Assembly: GCA_949775045.1 (NCBI GenBank)
Contig: OX459100.1
Span: 4,055,936 to 4,119,935 of the forward strand
From: Metridium senile
Lineage: Eukaryota > Cnidaria > Anthozoa > Actiniaria > Metridiidae
Direction of reading: 5' to 3'
Length of the DNA stretch: 64,000 nucleotides
Position numbers and translations under genes: made by a program. Numbering within the stretch: the first letter of the stretch is position 1; every line of letters begins with the position of its first letter. Positions 47,493-59,547 of this stretch are shown here, in pieces. A model generated the notes under the pieces. That model saw only the letters and a list, made by a program, of their open reading frames with translations. It had not been told where the DNA came from and searched no databases.

Positions 47493-48986
47493 AATCCAAT
47501 GTACATTGACCCAAACAAAACAATAATAGCACCATATAGCCAAGGTAATGAGTTGGTATTTAGAGAAAATTCAGGACAACAATGTGTTCCAATGAGTTTG
47601 TGCTCTTTGATTTGGAATAACAAACAAGGAATCCACTCTTCTGGAGATCTCATTAACATAATGAACTTTGGAAATCAGTTGTATTCAAGTTTATCTCAGT
47701 CAGGCAGTCTTTTTTAATGCAGACAGAATTAGGACCTATGTTAAATGTGTTTCAGACTGACTATGAGCTTCATTACAGTGACAGCTACACAGGTAATTTA
47801 CAACAAGAGACCCAAATAGAAGGATATTAATACTGTACTTCTTTACAAAGAGGCTTTATTGAATCACTGATGTCTGAAAACTACACCAATTTTGTATTAA
47901 CAATCGGGTGTATTACAGTTGCTATATACTGGCATTGTAATGCGGGCTTTAAGATATTTGATTCTAATGCCAGGGATTTATATGGTAGAAGTCATCCCCA
48001 AGGTGCATGTGTGCTTCTTGAAGTATCATCACTGAACAATTTGGTATATTATTTTCAGAACATACATAACAATCATAGCGCATGTCTTGAGTTGAAAGGA
48101 GTACAAATTAATGAAGTACAAGATAACACAATTGATGAAAACAATACATGTAAAAGCACAAAGTTAAATTTAAGTTATGCTGTAGCTGTATATGCTCTTT
48201 GCTACTCAACATTAACATCATGTAGTTATTGGAATGCAAACACAATCACTTTTATAGTGGAAAACAGCAAAAAGTTAAGTAATAATCTGTCTTTCAAGAA
48301 GTATTTAACAGACAACTTACCAAAGACAATTGATATTTGTGGTGCTGAAGTAACTTTACAGCTTTCAAGTCATAGTTTTGAGGGAATACTGTTATCTCAA
48401 AATGCATTGATTCTTGAAAATATTATCATAGACAATATAGACTGCAGTAATGCATTTTTCCATTTATTGTTATATTGGTTGAATGTATTTTTAAACCAAC
48501 AAAAATATCAAAGTTTGTATACTCTCTCATAGTTTATATTGAAAGTAAAATTTCTGATCCAGTTGAATATATTAAAAATATAAGCAATACAGCTAATCTT
48601 ATTCATGCTATTAGAAGTATTCAAAAGAAATATCAGTTCTCAGATCACTACAATTTTAAATACAGTTTTCCTCGTGCTCATTTGACAATGTTGACAGAAA
48701 TCAACTAAAAAGAAGGATGAAAAATCAGAGACACAATCACAACTACAAAACATTAAAACTATCAAAGAAAAAACTTTTATTAGAAAAAAAAAACAGCAAA
48801 GGGATACTGAAAATAAACAAGTCTTGGGACTTTTAACGATGACTTGGCAATCTAAAGTTTATCAGAGACTTCAGCGTCTCTTTGAAGCTGTACTTTGAAG
48901 CTTTCAGGGAAGCCCGAGTTCACGCAGTTCTGCGTCTAGTTATTATATTAACTGATCAAGATGACTCTGTTGTATCTTATACTTAC

Positions 48987-49063
48987 ACATATGAGAAATT
49001 CCTCATTATCTTCATCATTAACAAGATAGCCATCTTCACTGTCTTGCACTTCCTCTTCCTCTT
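48987..49063 (-). CDS. candidate internal exon, acidic peptide
   Basis: On the minus strand TTTATCTTTTTTAG|AAGAGG (acceptor) and CATATGT|GTAAGTATAAG (donor) bound 77 nt. One frame gives a 25-residue acidic peptide containing EEEEVQDSEDGYLVNDEDN. The splice signals are both strong. No neighbouring exons were identified, so the parent gene is unknown, and a chance pairing cannot be excluded. Confidence 0.35.
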
Positions 49064-49352
49064 CTAAAAAAGATAAAGTACATTTAATGCTAAAACTGCC
49101 TCCTACACTTTCAAAAAAATATTTTTTTAATTTGCAATCCAAAAGTAAAAAATCAAAAATAGACAAGACACTGTATACTATCAGATCTTTACAGCTCCTA
49201 GAGTGTTTACAGTATATATAGACACAAGCAGGCATTTTATATTGCTTTTACAAAATATTTTTGGACTTTTTTCTTGTAAATGACTCAGAGTGTGCATAGT
49301 ATATAAATTATTCTATATACTAAATATAGGTATTACTAAATAAAGAGAGAAA

Positions 49353-49354
49353 GT

Positions 49355-49406
<52 letters not shown>

Positions 49407-49600
49407 AGAAATACATTACAAAAGTAAAGTAAAGTAATGAATGAATGAATGAATAAATAGATAAATAAATAAATAAATGAATGAATGAATGAATGAATGA
49501 ATGAATGGATGAATGAATGAATGAATGGATGGATGGATGGATGGATGGATGGATGAATGAATGAATGAATGAATGAATGAATGAATGAATGAATAAATAA

Positions 49601-49657
<57 letters not shown>
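49353..49657. repeat. three abutting tetranucleotide microsatellites
   Basis: (GAAA)n at 49353-49405, (GAAT/GGAT)n at 49436-49595 and (AATC)n at 49598-49657. Frames rich in FIHS come from the second tract. Confidence 0.95.
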
Positions 49658-49659
<2 letters not shown>

Positions 49660-49699
49660 TGATTATTTTAAGCCAAGACCATGATTCACTGACGCATAC

Positions 49700-50580
49700 A
49701 CACCTCATTACCATGTTATTTTACAGTGGGATATTATACAAAAATGTTTAATAACATAACAAAAAATGGTGGCAGAGTAGTAAAAACATTTTGACTTATA
49801 AATAAACAGAAATGCTTCAATTTGAGCTTTAAATTTACTTGATGCACTGGTTACATAATGTTTGTTTTATTAATTAAAAACAACTTGCACACTCTTATTC
49901 TCTATGTAAAAGCTATGAAACAATTTTTAACTGAGAGCACCCAGCGAAAGGACTAGCCATAGTCGATAGACTGTAACCTAATAATTGTTAACATCATATA
50001 AAATTAATAGTTTGATACAACACCAAATAACTAATCTATGACTAACAATATCTGATCATATGGGTCATTCCACTGTGATATAGACATTACATCCAGAGAA
50101 CTAAATATGCTTGTGTTTCACACACAGTTGCATAGTTGTGCATTATATTTTTTCACACAAACGCCTTACAACCTTGTCTACAATTAGCATCAAAAATGTT
50201 TTAAGTTCCATTTCCTACTTGTAATTTTTTAGTATAATAACAATGTTTGGTCTGCTGCATTATTTCACAATGTTCTAAATTTTCTTTTACTAAAGCAAAA
50301 TCCATAAATTTACCCAGTGTTCCTTTTCTAGCATTCCTAAGTACTTTGAGTATATATATTTGCTACTCAGAGTAGTGATCAGTTCTTAGCTATATCAAAT
50401 TGACTAAAACAGATCTAGCACTGATAAATCCAAAACCTGACGTGTACACAAAGGTACAAAATGTATAATTTTTACACATGTATACAAAAATTATATAATT
50501 TAGTTATGATAATCCGTGGGTGAAACTGTACTAAAACAGGCGTGGGTGAAACAAAAGTAATGACCAAAAGAAAGGAAAGA
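49700..50580. other. gene-free AT-rich stretch
   Basis: No coding frame, splice-bounded exon or repeat was recognised. Confidence 0.4.
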
Positions 50581-50604
50581 AATTAATGAAAGGAAAATTG
50601 TAAT

Positions 50605-50950
50605 TCACAATTTAATAATATAACTATTACAATTTTCTCAAATCTGATTGGTTGACGGACTGCTCTATTTTCCACTTAATCATAACTATTACAATTTCCT
50701 TGAATCTGAATGGTTGACAGGCTGCTCTATTTTCCACTAATAAATTTTTCTCTGAAATTGTAATAGTTATGATTAATTTGTAATCGAACTTTGTGTCGTC
50801 CAATTCTGTCTGTAATCATACTCGTGATAAACAAATCGGACTCCCGCTAAACAAATGGGACTCCCGCTACGCGGTCGTCCGATTTTGTAATCACTCATAT
50901 GATTACAGACCTAATTGGACTCCACTCAATCCAATTACCATCATTTAATA
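50605..50950. repeat. inverted and direct repeats, AACTATTACAATTT family
   Basis: ATAACTATTACAATTTYCTY with CAAATCTGATTGGTTGAC appears twice in direct order and once inverted (AAATTGTAATAGTTATGATT near 50755). A second foldback, ACTCCCGCTACGCGGTCGTC, follows. It looks like nested MITE termini. Confidence 0.65.
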
Positions 50951-51891
50951 TCAATATTTTTTTGTAATTAGACAGTGTAATTGGACAGTTGCCTTTAATC
51001 AGACACTTGTAATCGGACAGTTTTATGAGCCAATCACAAGACAGACATGTCATTTTTTAAACCAATCACATCAAAGCATCAAACAAGCCATTTAGATGTT
51101 ACTATTGGAGAAAAAAACACCATTTTGATGGAGAAACGGTTTTTTTTGGATTTTTGAAGCACTTTTGGAGAGGAAAAATTGTCAACAACAATAAACATGG
51201 TTATATCTACTAATGTGGAACTGTTCAGAATTTATCCTTTTAAAGGAAGCACTTCAGCAAATCAACAATATTTCACTGAAAAACAGTGTGAAAAGACTCA
51301 AATCGCATATTTGTTATAAAATAAAGTTTGGTTGGAAAGGGTGAGTGGGGAGACTGGGCACAAGTGCACAAGTGCACATATTTCAATTTGGCCATCCCCC
51401 ATCTCAAGGAGAATTGCCACTGTAAATTGATTTGCCAGGGTAAAGCTACCACATCACTGCCATTTTATGTTTTATATTGAAACTTTTTAAATTATAACTG
51501 AAATGTAGCACAAAACAAACTCAAAGAGCAGCAGTCAATAACATAACTTATAACATTCCCGCCAAGGGCATATATATGCTATTTAATTTTCTCACATGTA
51601 TATGTATAACTTATAACATAAGTTATTGAGTTGAATCTTATCTGAGATTGAAAAAAGCTTATTATTTTGACGTCAAGATCAAGATCACTTATTATTTTGT
51701 GACAGACATTATCTACATAAAATATGTCAACATTTCTATATATAATAGAATACAGAACCTCATTCCAAAGTTGAAACAATAAAAGCTAGTATTGTTGGTT
51801 ATTTAAATATAGAAAGTTTTGAAAACGTTGTATTTTTGCTTCTCATGTGGAAATATGCCCATATATGTACTAGTACTTGTACTTGGAAAGG

Positions 51892-52110
51892 TCAATGTGT
51901 GTCAGCCTGCTCGCGCGTAGTGAGGGTTTTTCTCCAGCTTGTCCTATCATTTGCTAACGTCATCGCGGAATTGATATCCCAGTGGGGATCAAGAACCTCA
52001 CTTATATCGGACGTAAGAGTTCTTGAGATGCTGTGCCGCGGTCGACCAACACTTCGGGCACCATGAGAAGGAGTCCAACAGACAAGGTACTTCGGTAAAC
52101 GACCGTCTTC
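51892..52110 (-). pseudogene. non-LTR RT C-terminal tail, 3' portion (after SINE)
   Basis: NRMEDGRLPKYLVCWTPSHG, RSVGRPRHSIS and NDRTSWRKTL fit the GH(V)xRM...GRP...DRxxWR tail of several invertebrate non-LTR RT proteins. The matching upstream part, QVIRLRYFGHVDRM, is at 52463-52540. The SINE separates them. Confidence 0.65.
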
Positions 52111-52116
52111 CATTCT

Positions 52117-52462
52117 ATTTTTATTTTTATTAGCTTTTTCCTTCATATGAAGGCAGGGACACCACAACAGCTTACGCCAATTACCGTGGGCCCTGTAGTA
52201 TGCTGAGACCTGACTGTTGTGCCGGAAGACAATCCCCTGCTCTTTTCGAAGAGCACAACAGGATCTTTTACGTCCACCTTATATAGGAATTTGAGTGAAG
52301 GCAGACGGGACCTCCGGCTTTACGTCCTTATCCGAGAAGACGAGGCAATGAGAGAGTGAAGTGTCTTGCCCAAGGACACAACGCAATCGCCCAGGCCGGG
52401 AATCGAACCCAGACCATTAGGCCCGAAATTCGATCCCCTGACCACTAGACCATCACGTCTCT
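52117..52462 (-). mobile_element. tRNA-derived SINE
   Basis: On the minus strand the head is tRNA-like: an A-box-like TGGTCTAGTGGTCAGGGG and a perfect B box GGTTCGATTCC. It is followed by a TTGGGCAAGACACTT conserved core, a body, and a tail ending AAAAATAAAAATAG. The insertion is flanked by CATTCT on both sides (52111-52116 and 52463-52468) as a short target duplication. The A/B boxes are internal Pol III promoters. It is inserted into the RT tail. Confidence 0.85.
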
Positions 52463-52560
52463 CATTCTGTCGACGTGGCCAAAGTAGCGCAACCTGATGA
52501 CTTGTATGCGGGTGCCAAGCTTGACACAGCCTATATTTGTATCTGCTATTTAATAAGCTG
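52463..52560 (-). pseudogene. non-LTR RT C-terminal tail, 5' portion (before SINE)
   Basis: Minus-strand frame with HPHTSHQ in one frame and IQVIRLRYFGHVDRM in the coding frame, ending at the SINE insertion point AGAATG. Truncated upstream. Confidence 0.55.
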
Positions 52561-53196
52561 CATAACACGCAGTTAACGGAACATGCATAAACTAGTATAA
52601 ATTTAGTTGAGTTTCAGTTGAATTTTAATTTGGTTAGTATATGATAACAAGCATGTCGTTGCATATATAATAAATACCTCTTAGTGCATTTTGTTTTGCT
52701 CTTATACTTTTTAACAAGTCTAGGTTTCCCTTTTCGTCAGACTATCTATCAATGTTACATATCTGCAAATTACCCAGAAGCCTTTATGTACTGCTCCTTA
52801 TAAACAAAGTTGATACTTCTATTACATGCTCAATATTCAAAACACAAACACCATCTTCACAGACAGGATTGCACAACTCTACAGAAAATAGCCAAACCAT
52901 GGATTATGTAAGAAATCATTGTATTGCATTGGTTCTTTTTTATTATTATAATTTTCTACCAGTCAGAGTTAATACAGAAATGAGATGCTTATGAAACTCA
53001 TTGTTCTATCTTTTTGTTCGCTTTTTCTAACCATGACCGTGCACAAAACAAACAAATTCATACATAAATTAGACAATCAGCCAATGAATCCATTGTGGTC
53101 AGGTCAGTCAAGCATAATAAATAAATAAATATAGAACAAAAGATTGTGCACGGTCACAACCATACTCAACATTTATGTTTTGCTTCTTTGTCCTGA

Positions 53197-53575
53197 ATAT
53201 GTCAGTTTTCCAATTCATTGTTTGGTTTTGGATTCTAGCTGATGATCAATTTAAAAACTATATAAAATTCAGTCAAGTGGTATTATATATGACAAGAAAG
53301 TTTGATCATTTCAATGCAGTTTTTATCCAAAAAAAAAAGAAACAAGTATAACTAATACTCTAATTCACCTATGTAAGTTTTCTGTTTATGTCAATTTTCC
53401 AATTCATTCTTTGGTTTTGGATGTGAGCTGATGATCAATTTAAAAACATTATATAAACCATTCAAGTGGTACAAGAAAGTGTGATTATAATTCATTGCAA
53501 ATTTTTTATCAGAAAAAAGAAGAAGTAAATAATACTCTAATTCACCTATGTATGTTTTCATAAAATAATATTGTG
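53197..53575. repeat. two-copy ~190-bp tandem duplication
   Basis: TCAGTTTTCCAATTCATTGTTTGG... to ACTCTAATTCACCTATGTAAG is repeated from about 53390, with diverged spacing. Confidence 0.8.
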
Positions 53576-53599
53576 CTTAATATAAATATCTGAGCTTAT

Positions 53600-54460
53600 A
53601 TCTATGGAATATATGACAATGTTTACACATGGTCTTTCCAGTGACCAAAAGTGCCCAAGTTTGATATATACAACAACTGCTATTTTGTTATATTTTCCTT
53701 TTGTTGCTGAATTGTTTTCTTCTCATCTTGGATAAACTGCTACGTGTTTTAATATTTTGAATGAATAATAAAATTATGTAACTTATTGTTTGTACATTTT
53801 TTTGTACATTCTACTTTAAAATATTTTCTTTGTTTTGATTTGCAAATTTTTATACATACCCACGGGTACCAAATCTTATATCACATAAAATAATATTTTC
53901 TAATGACTCAGTTCATGATTTCTCTTGATTTCGCTCATTTACATCACTCTTGACCCAAATAATTACTTCTTATACATCTAGCTATAATAAGGGTGTCTTC
54001 ATGATATGAAATCCATTGAGTAATTTTTGTTAATATTATCTATTTTGCAATAATATACGATGAACAACCTTTAATTACAATTTTATAAATAACTTTTTCA
54101 CAATAGGGTTTAACAGCACTTAATTGTTAATGTTAGAATGTTAGAGGATCGAATCAAAGGAAATTAAAGAGAAATTAAAGAAACAAATTACCAAACATTC
54201 CACACAGTGTTATTGTGGAAAACTATTTCTTGAATCCCTTCCCAGCTGGTTCACTCAGTATATACTACGACACCTATATTACATCATTCGTTTTGAGTAC
54301 GAGTGGATAATAATTCTCTCACTGGTCTAGTTTTAATAGCAAAATCTCGTCAAAACATCAAAACTTGGGTACCAAAACCTTATTTCCATGTAAATTTAAG
54401 TTTTACAAAGTTTACTTACATTGTATCAGCATGTTTCTCAACTAGTTAAGCAATAGAAGA
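53600..54460. other. gene-free AT-rich stretch
   Basis: No supported gene or repeat. Confidence 0.4.
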
Positions 54461-54466
54461 CAGTTG

Positions 54467-54618
54467 CTATGACTCTACCGGTGAAATAGAGCACGCGGGA
54501 TGTTGGGAGAAACACGAGAAAAGTTATAAAATCACGAGCTGAAAGCGAGTGATTTTATAACTTTTTCGAGTGTTTCTAACAACATCCCAAGTGCTCTATT
54601 TCACTGGTAGAGTCATAG
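54467..54618. repeat. 152-bp palindrome (MITE family with 28978 and 55665 modules)
   Basis: CTATGACTCTACCGGTGAAA and its complement form the ends. The interior GCGGGATGTTGGGAGAAACA is shared with the insertion at 28978-30290. Confidence 0.9.
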
Positions 54619-55664
54619 GAACTGGCTTCTATTGCTTTTATAATATAGCAATGCAGGTTTTCCCGTAAAAACGTAGTTTTATTTGCTGATTAAAATTGTA
54701 ATTCTCAAAACTAACACCAGTGCCCAATGAACCAATCATAATCAGTGTACTATTGAGCAACCTTGACCAAAAAGGGACCAAGGTGCTGTTCACTTTCTTC
54801 CCGGGTCTTTTTGCTAGCTTAAAAGAATGAATTTCATTTAAAAAACCGTTAAAACATAGCTTTGGTTGACTTCTGTGGCTAAAAACTCTTGCATGAGACT
54901 GACATATATACAGCAATTCAAGCGAATTTTATTTGAGTAGTGAAAGCCTTGCCGACTGACAGCAATTTATCACACTGAGAAAAAAACAGTTTGAACAAGA
55001 CAAGCTTGCTGTGTACAACGTTTTGAAGTTAAAAAGAACAAAGACCACATCTACAAGATTACTTATGCTGCTGAAAGTATGTATTTATTTACTTTTAATC
55101 AAACGTTTGCAGGTTTAAGGTTTATCAGTTTCTGTTTTCATTTTGACGAGACAATTGAAAGATAATTGTAAATCTGCCTTTTTGTTCACATTGCTTGTTT
55201 TCAAACATGGTTTATTTATAAGAATAAAAAAATTGAAAGCACATTTATAATTCTGTAATTGATTGTGTGTTTGTTTGTTTTTATAAATATTTTGCCGTCG
55301 ATAAATTCAACGAACATGCAAAAAAATCTCACTTATTCACTATGAAATTATCTTCATATGTCAAGGATAAAATGAAGTAAAAATGATTGCCACTTTGAAG
55401 CGCTGTTTTCCTTTTGTTTTTGTTTGTTTTGATTAAATTAAATTCAACTTTTGACTTCCAACTTTACAGTTTGTCTAAAGGCGGCGTATTTTCAAAACCA
55501 TGTCTATGATTTTTGTCGCCTTTGAATTGCATATGTCATTGCACCGTAGACTTCAGGGTTTAGGTTACCAGAAAGTTCACAAGATGGAAAGTCGTTTTAC
55601 ATTTTAATAGCCGTTTTTAGTAGATGTAGTACCTTAAACAGAAAAACTCTTATTAAAATTGTGA

Positions 55665-55745
55665 GCTGTCAATCAAAAACCATGTCTCTACCGGTGAAAT
55701 AGAGCATAGCTTTTTTGAGTGAATCAACCAATCAGAGCTTACGTA
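55665..55745. repeat. MITE end module (inverse of 6031-6090)
   Basis: GAGCTGTCAATCAAAAACCA and CTCTACCGGTGAAATAGAGC, followed by an AACCAATCAGAGC end. Same family as the 54467 palindrome. Confidence 0.7.
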
Positions 55746-56444
55746 CTATCTAAGCTATATTATAAATTCCAATAGAATACGTAAATAGGTCACAAATATC
55801 GAGTCGATACCAATATAGCAAACGCTAATCCGTAATTTTACTCTTGTATTGACCAAAACTTCCAAAATTCACATTTCTGAATCGTCAAGAAACCATCCAT
55901 GTGCATTTTTCGACTGTTCTTTTGTAAATTGTTGTTAAATTCAATGCATTCTGATTCAGATGTATTAAAAACAACTGTCATTCGCCATCTTGATTCTTGC
56001 AAATTTAGTGGTTGTTGTGGAAACCAATGACCAATAATATTTTAAAAGATAAAATTTCATTTCCAACTCATATTTCCCGGCTTTATTACATTTCAATGAA
56101 AAAAGAATTGATTTAAATGGAGTTGTGATGCTCAACATGTTTGTATAATCATTAAAAAACAAAAGCAAGGAGGACTTGAGGACATTTTACGCTACTAAAA
56201 GAACAAGAAAAATATCAACACACCATCTTCGTGAAATAAGCAATGGAGAAAATATATTTGCAAATCATACCAAAATGTTATCGGATTTTTGCCGAACATC
56301 CAAAGCAGTTAAGATAATACTCAAAATTCAAATTCAATAAGTTTATATTGTGTGAAAAGTGCAGTAAATGCTAGCGCTTGCAAATCTAAATGAATGTTCT
56401 GAGAATGTGTCTTTAACGATGAATTTCAATTTTTACCACAACTA

Positions 56445-57245
56445 TAAAATTTCTCGCACGCTGATTGGTTGAAAATCATGTTCGATAAGAGGACAGACCC
56501 ATGAAATTTGAAAGGACAATTGTGTGAAATCTCGTGCGCTATTTGGAGGATAGACACCACGTGTGCTGACGACAAAACGTCACGCAAAATTGTGCAAAGT
56601 TGAGGGAACGTTTGTCATCAACACGATGTTTTTTTTGTCTAAAAACTGTGATAAAAGCTCATTTCTGGATAAATCCTGAATGGAAAACACTTTTCTGTAA
56701 GTAAAAAATTATAATAAATGACACTATGTCCTCATTGAGTTTTTGTCTCTTTGATTTGATGCAGTTTTTCAGTCTTTTTGTCAAATTTTCGTCAATAGTC
56801 AAGTTGAATTCTGTCCAACAAAAACATACTCAAAAACGTAGTTTTGATAAAAAATGCCATTCCTTTAGCACTCTTTTGAAAACCTAAGTTATGTACTAGC
56901 TTTAACTATATCAAGGGTTTGTGATTGTTGACTAATTTAATTTGCGAAGTTTTGCAAGGGCGCAACTGAAGTCGCCTATTCGCCGTAGTTGTTTTTCTTT
57001 TATAGCTTACAGAAGAGAAACGATAAACAGTATTTCCTTACAGAAAAAGGCTCATTTCTTTTCTTCTCATTTAAAACTGATCATTTTTGCGAATTGTTTT
57101 ATTTGCCGTAGCATGAAGTGAAACCGTTGAGTTTGATGCGTGACATATTCGTCATATAACAGTCACATTCTGTCTATTTTACACATAAAAATTGAAAAAG
57201 TAGAACAATATTATGAGGTTGTGGTAAAAAACAAATCGAAGTGTC
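56445..57245. mobile_element. second copy of the 36960-37750 element family
   Basis: Colinear with 36960-37750, diverged. Begins CTCGCACGCTGATTGGTTG and ends AAAAAACAAATCGAAG. No coding frame. Confidence 0.7.
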
Positions 57246-57717
57246 TTTTCTATGGTCTATACTCTTATCGAACATAGAAATGACGTAAGAAAATGGCCAA
57301 AACTTGGCAGTGAAACCACTCGCTACACTCGTGGTTCCACTTGAGTTAAATGGCGAACGTGACAAAAAGGACTTATTTAGCTTCGTGACAGACTCTAAAG
57401 CTGTGTAAAACTGCTTTTTGATAATTGAGATGTCAATAAATTTATTTGAAAAATAAAGTGAAATACCTAAAACTTACTATCTAGATGTTAAAATTTTATT
57501 TCAAACGAAAAAAACGAAATATTAACACTGCAGTTTTTCACTTTGCAAAATTTGACGTCTAACTTCCGAAGTAAATGACGGCAGTGCCCCGATTTGTCGA
57601 CTTTAAATGAAAGTTAAATTTTTTACGTCTCACAAAAATAAACCAAAACAATTGAATAGAAACGAACAGCATACCGAATAGAAAATCTACATAGACGCAT
57701 AGTAATTTTAGACTTAC

Positions 57718-58147
57718 CTGAGAGAATTGGAGCGCTTGCCATGCATCTCCCCTTCGAGACCGTGGCGGCGAAGTTGTCGAAATCTAATTCTCTCTCTTCT
57801 CCGGTACTCCTCTGTACATTTTCTTTTTTCATTTCTCTTCCTTGCTTTCTCTATTTCTTTATCTTCTTCGGTGAAGTTTTGTCTGAAAACCCTTACTCTT
57901 TGGCGCTCGTGTTCTCTATTTTCATCAGTGAATTTCTCTCTCAAAACCCTTTGTCTTTGGCGCTCGTGTTCTCTATACTATCATCAGAGGAGTTTTCTCT
58001 AGGTCTTCTTTTTCTTTGACGTTCTTGTAGTCTTTTTTCTTCACTAAAATTCCTTCGTCTTTCTCTTTCTCTTTCAAGTTTCTTTAGTTTTTCTTCTTCT
58101 GTCAAGACTCTTTTTGTCTTCTCTGTTTTGACTTCCTTCGTTGACAT
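57718..58147 (-). CDS. candidate first exon, charged repeat protein (frameshifted)
   Basis: From ATG 58147 the frame reads MSTKEVKTEKTKRVLTEEEK and continues very rich in Lys, Arg and Glu, then leaves frame near 57975. The other frame (57718-57944) carries FTDENREHERQRVRVFRQNF and similar EHERQR repeats, and runs to a perfect donor CTCTCAG|GTAAGTCT at 57718. A one-base difference inside the repeat explains the frame change. This could be a recent lesion or a sequencing error. It could be a nuclear protein or a transposon-encoded basic region, and no domain is recognised. Confidence 0.5.
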
Positions 58148-59233
58148 CTCAAATATATCGAGACTCTTGCTTTGTTGTTGTTAAAAAGTGTTTGTTATAA
58201 TTTTGTTGTCGACCACAGTCGTTGTCGAGCATTTTTTATTCTTGAATTAAGAATTAAAGTTGGCTTTATAGGAAAAAACCTTAATGGCTCCCATAAAATC
58301 GAAATATATAATTACATCCTAGATAAATCTTTTAGATTATAAAATACAGGTTGTTGAAGTTCGTCAAATTTATCACAGTGGAACAGGGCCAAAAAAAACC
58401 ATGTTGTAAACACTGCTTGAAATCATATCCAAGGACAACGAGTTTCTACCAAAATAGCTCAGTTTTGCGAAAAGTAAACATGGAAATGTCCATTTCTTTA
58501 AACATTTTTTGGGGGCACGATGTTTAAGAGTGCATGTGTCCGTGATAGGACCAGGCAGTAGGTGCTACATGGGGGTTCACCGATTTAGCTCAAACTTGGT
58601 ACAGTTGTAGGTCCTAGTAAGTTATTTGTTATCCCAGAAACTCAGCTGGATCTGTCACTTTGGTGGGAAGCTAGACCACTCCCCCTTAAAGTACCCATTT
58701 TGCCTAATTTGCTAATTTTTAATGAAAAAGAAAACCTTTAATATTGATGACAGTGATGTAAAACTTGTTTTCCTATGAAGTACAGATGCCAGTAAGTGTT
58801 TCCAAGCAAGGAGGTACATTTTTCTTTTAAGCCGTTTCCATGGCAACAATTTGTTTCGGAGCAAAAATTGCCAATTTTGAAATTACTGTAATATCTCTAG
58901 GTTTAAAAATTAATATCTCAAAAGTCCACCATGAAAATGTCAAAAATGGCCAATAGTCAACTCAATCTATGTCTTAAATTACCAAAACAAGAAGAAAATC
59001 TGCGGGCACTTGTTAACCTTAACTTATATGACGGGTTTGCTTAACCCTACTATGTCAATATCACAAAATTCGAGAAGATTCATGCCCGCAAAAAAACTGG
59101 TTGAAATCCTCCCAATAGCATTAAATTGGCTTCTAATAACCAGTTTGAGTCTTTATTATGCTTAATGTATCTTAATTTCAAGGATATTAAAATTTATTCA
59201 AAGCAGATATTTCTGTGACGACATATGGAATGT

Positions 59234-59463
59234 AGTCGTACCTATTATCGCGCACATCCTATTATCGTACTTTTCGTAGAAAATAATATATATCTTCTGT
59301 TCTGCGTAAAACTCGATTGAAAATATGGAACAAAAGAGTTTGTTGCAACAGAATAAGCAGCGATTATTATTTTAATTAATTTTGAAACAGTTTTTAGAAG
59401 ATATATATTTTTTTTTTTTACGAATAGCATGATAATATAATGTGCGCGATAATAGGTACGACT
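59234..59463. mobile_element. 230-bp MITE, AGTCGTACCTATTATCGCGC ends
   Basis: A 25-bp inverted terminus, AGTCGTACCTATTATCGCGC plus ACAT, is exact at both ends. Lies inside the 58523-62500 element. Confidence 0.85.
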
Positions 59464-59547
59464 TGTTTATAAGCACTTAATTCGTCATGCTTTGACTGCT
59501 TTATTTACCTTTAATTTTAATAATTTTAAATCGTGTTGTAAGCTGGG

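Larger units (their letters stand above)
46727..48708 (+). pseudogene. 2A-containing, C76-like cysteine peptidase protein, inactivated
   Basis: An ATG at 46727 starts a short frame (MSFLLGRYFPETSRE) that shifts in a 28-bp-like repeat to the long frame 46887-47717. The long frame's nominal first codon at 46953 is GTG. The N-terminal part is basic (RRYLNTRKDRC, RTLKRLKNQNRML), then a 2A motif (47469-47492), then SQGNELVFRENSGQQCVPMS, which resembles the nucleophile region of papain-like peptidases of the herpesvirus tegument type (C76). The T-run near 47710 is frameshifted, TAA lies at 47828, and the second part (47870-48532) has KIFDSNARDLYG and GACVLLEV, where relatives have FDSHARD, so the catalytic His is Asn here. 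A further frameshift near 48490 precedes a tail to 48708. A transposon origin is likely. Confidence 0.62.

Noticed and set aside
49313..49610. Frames rich in FIHS repeats
   Set aside because: They are tetranucleotide microsatellite translation.
52320..52568. Frame that could be read as a gene across 52.3-52.6 kb, and the tRNA-like head as a true tRNA
   Set aside because: The region is a SINE. The tRNA-like part lacks a proper acceptor stem and is followed by a SINE core and A-rich tail.
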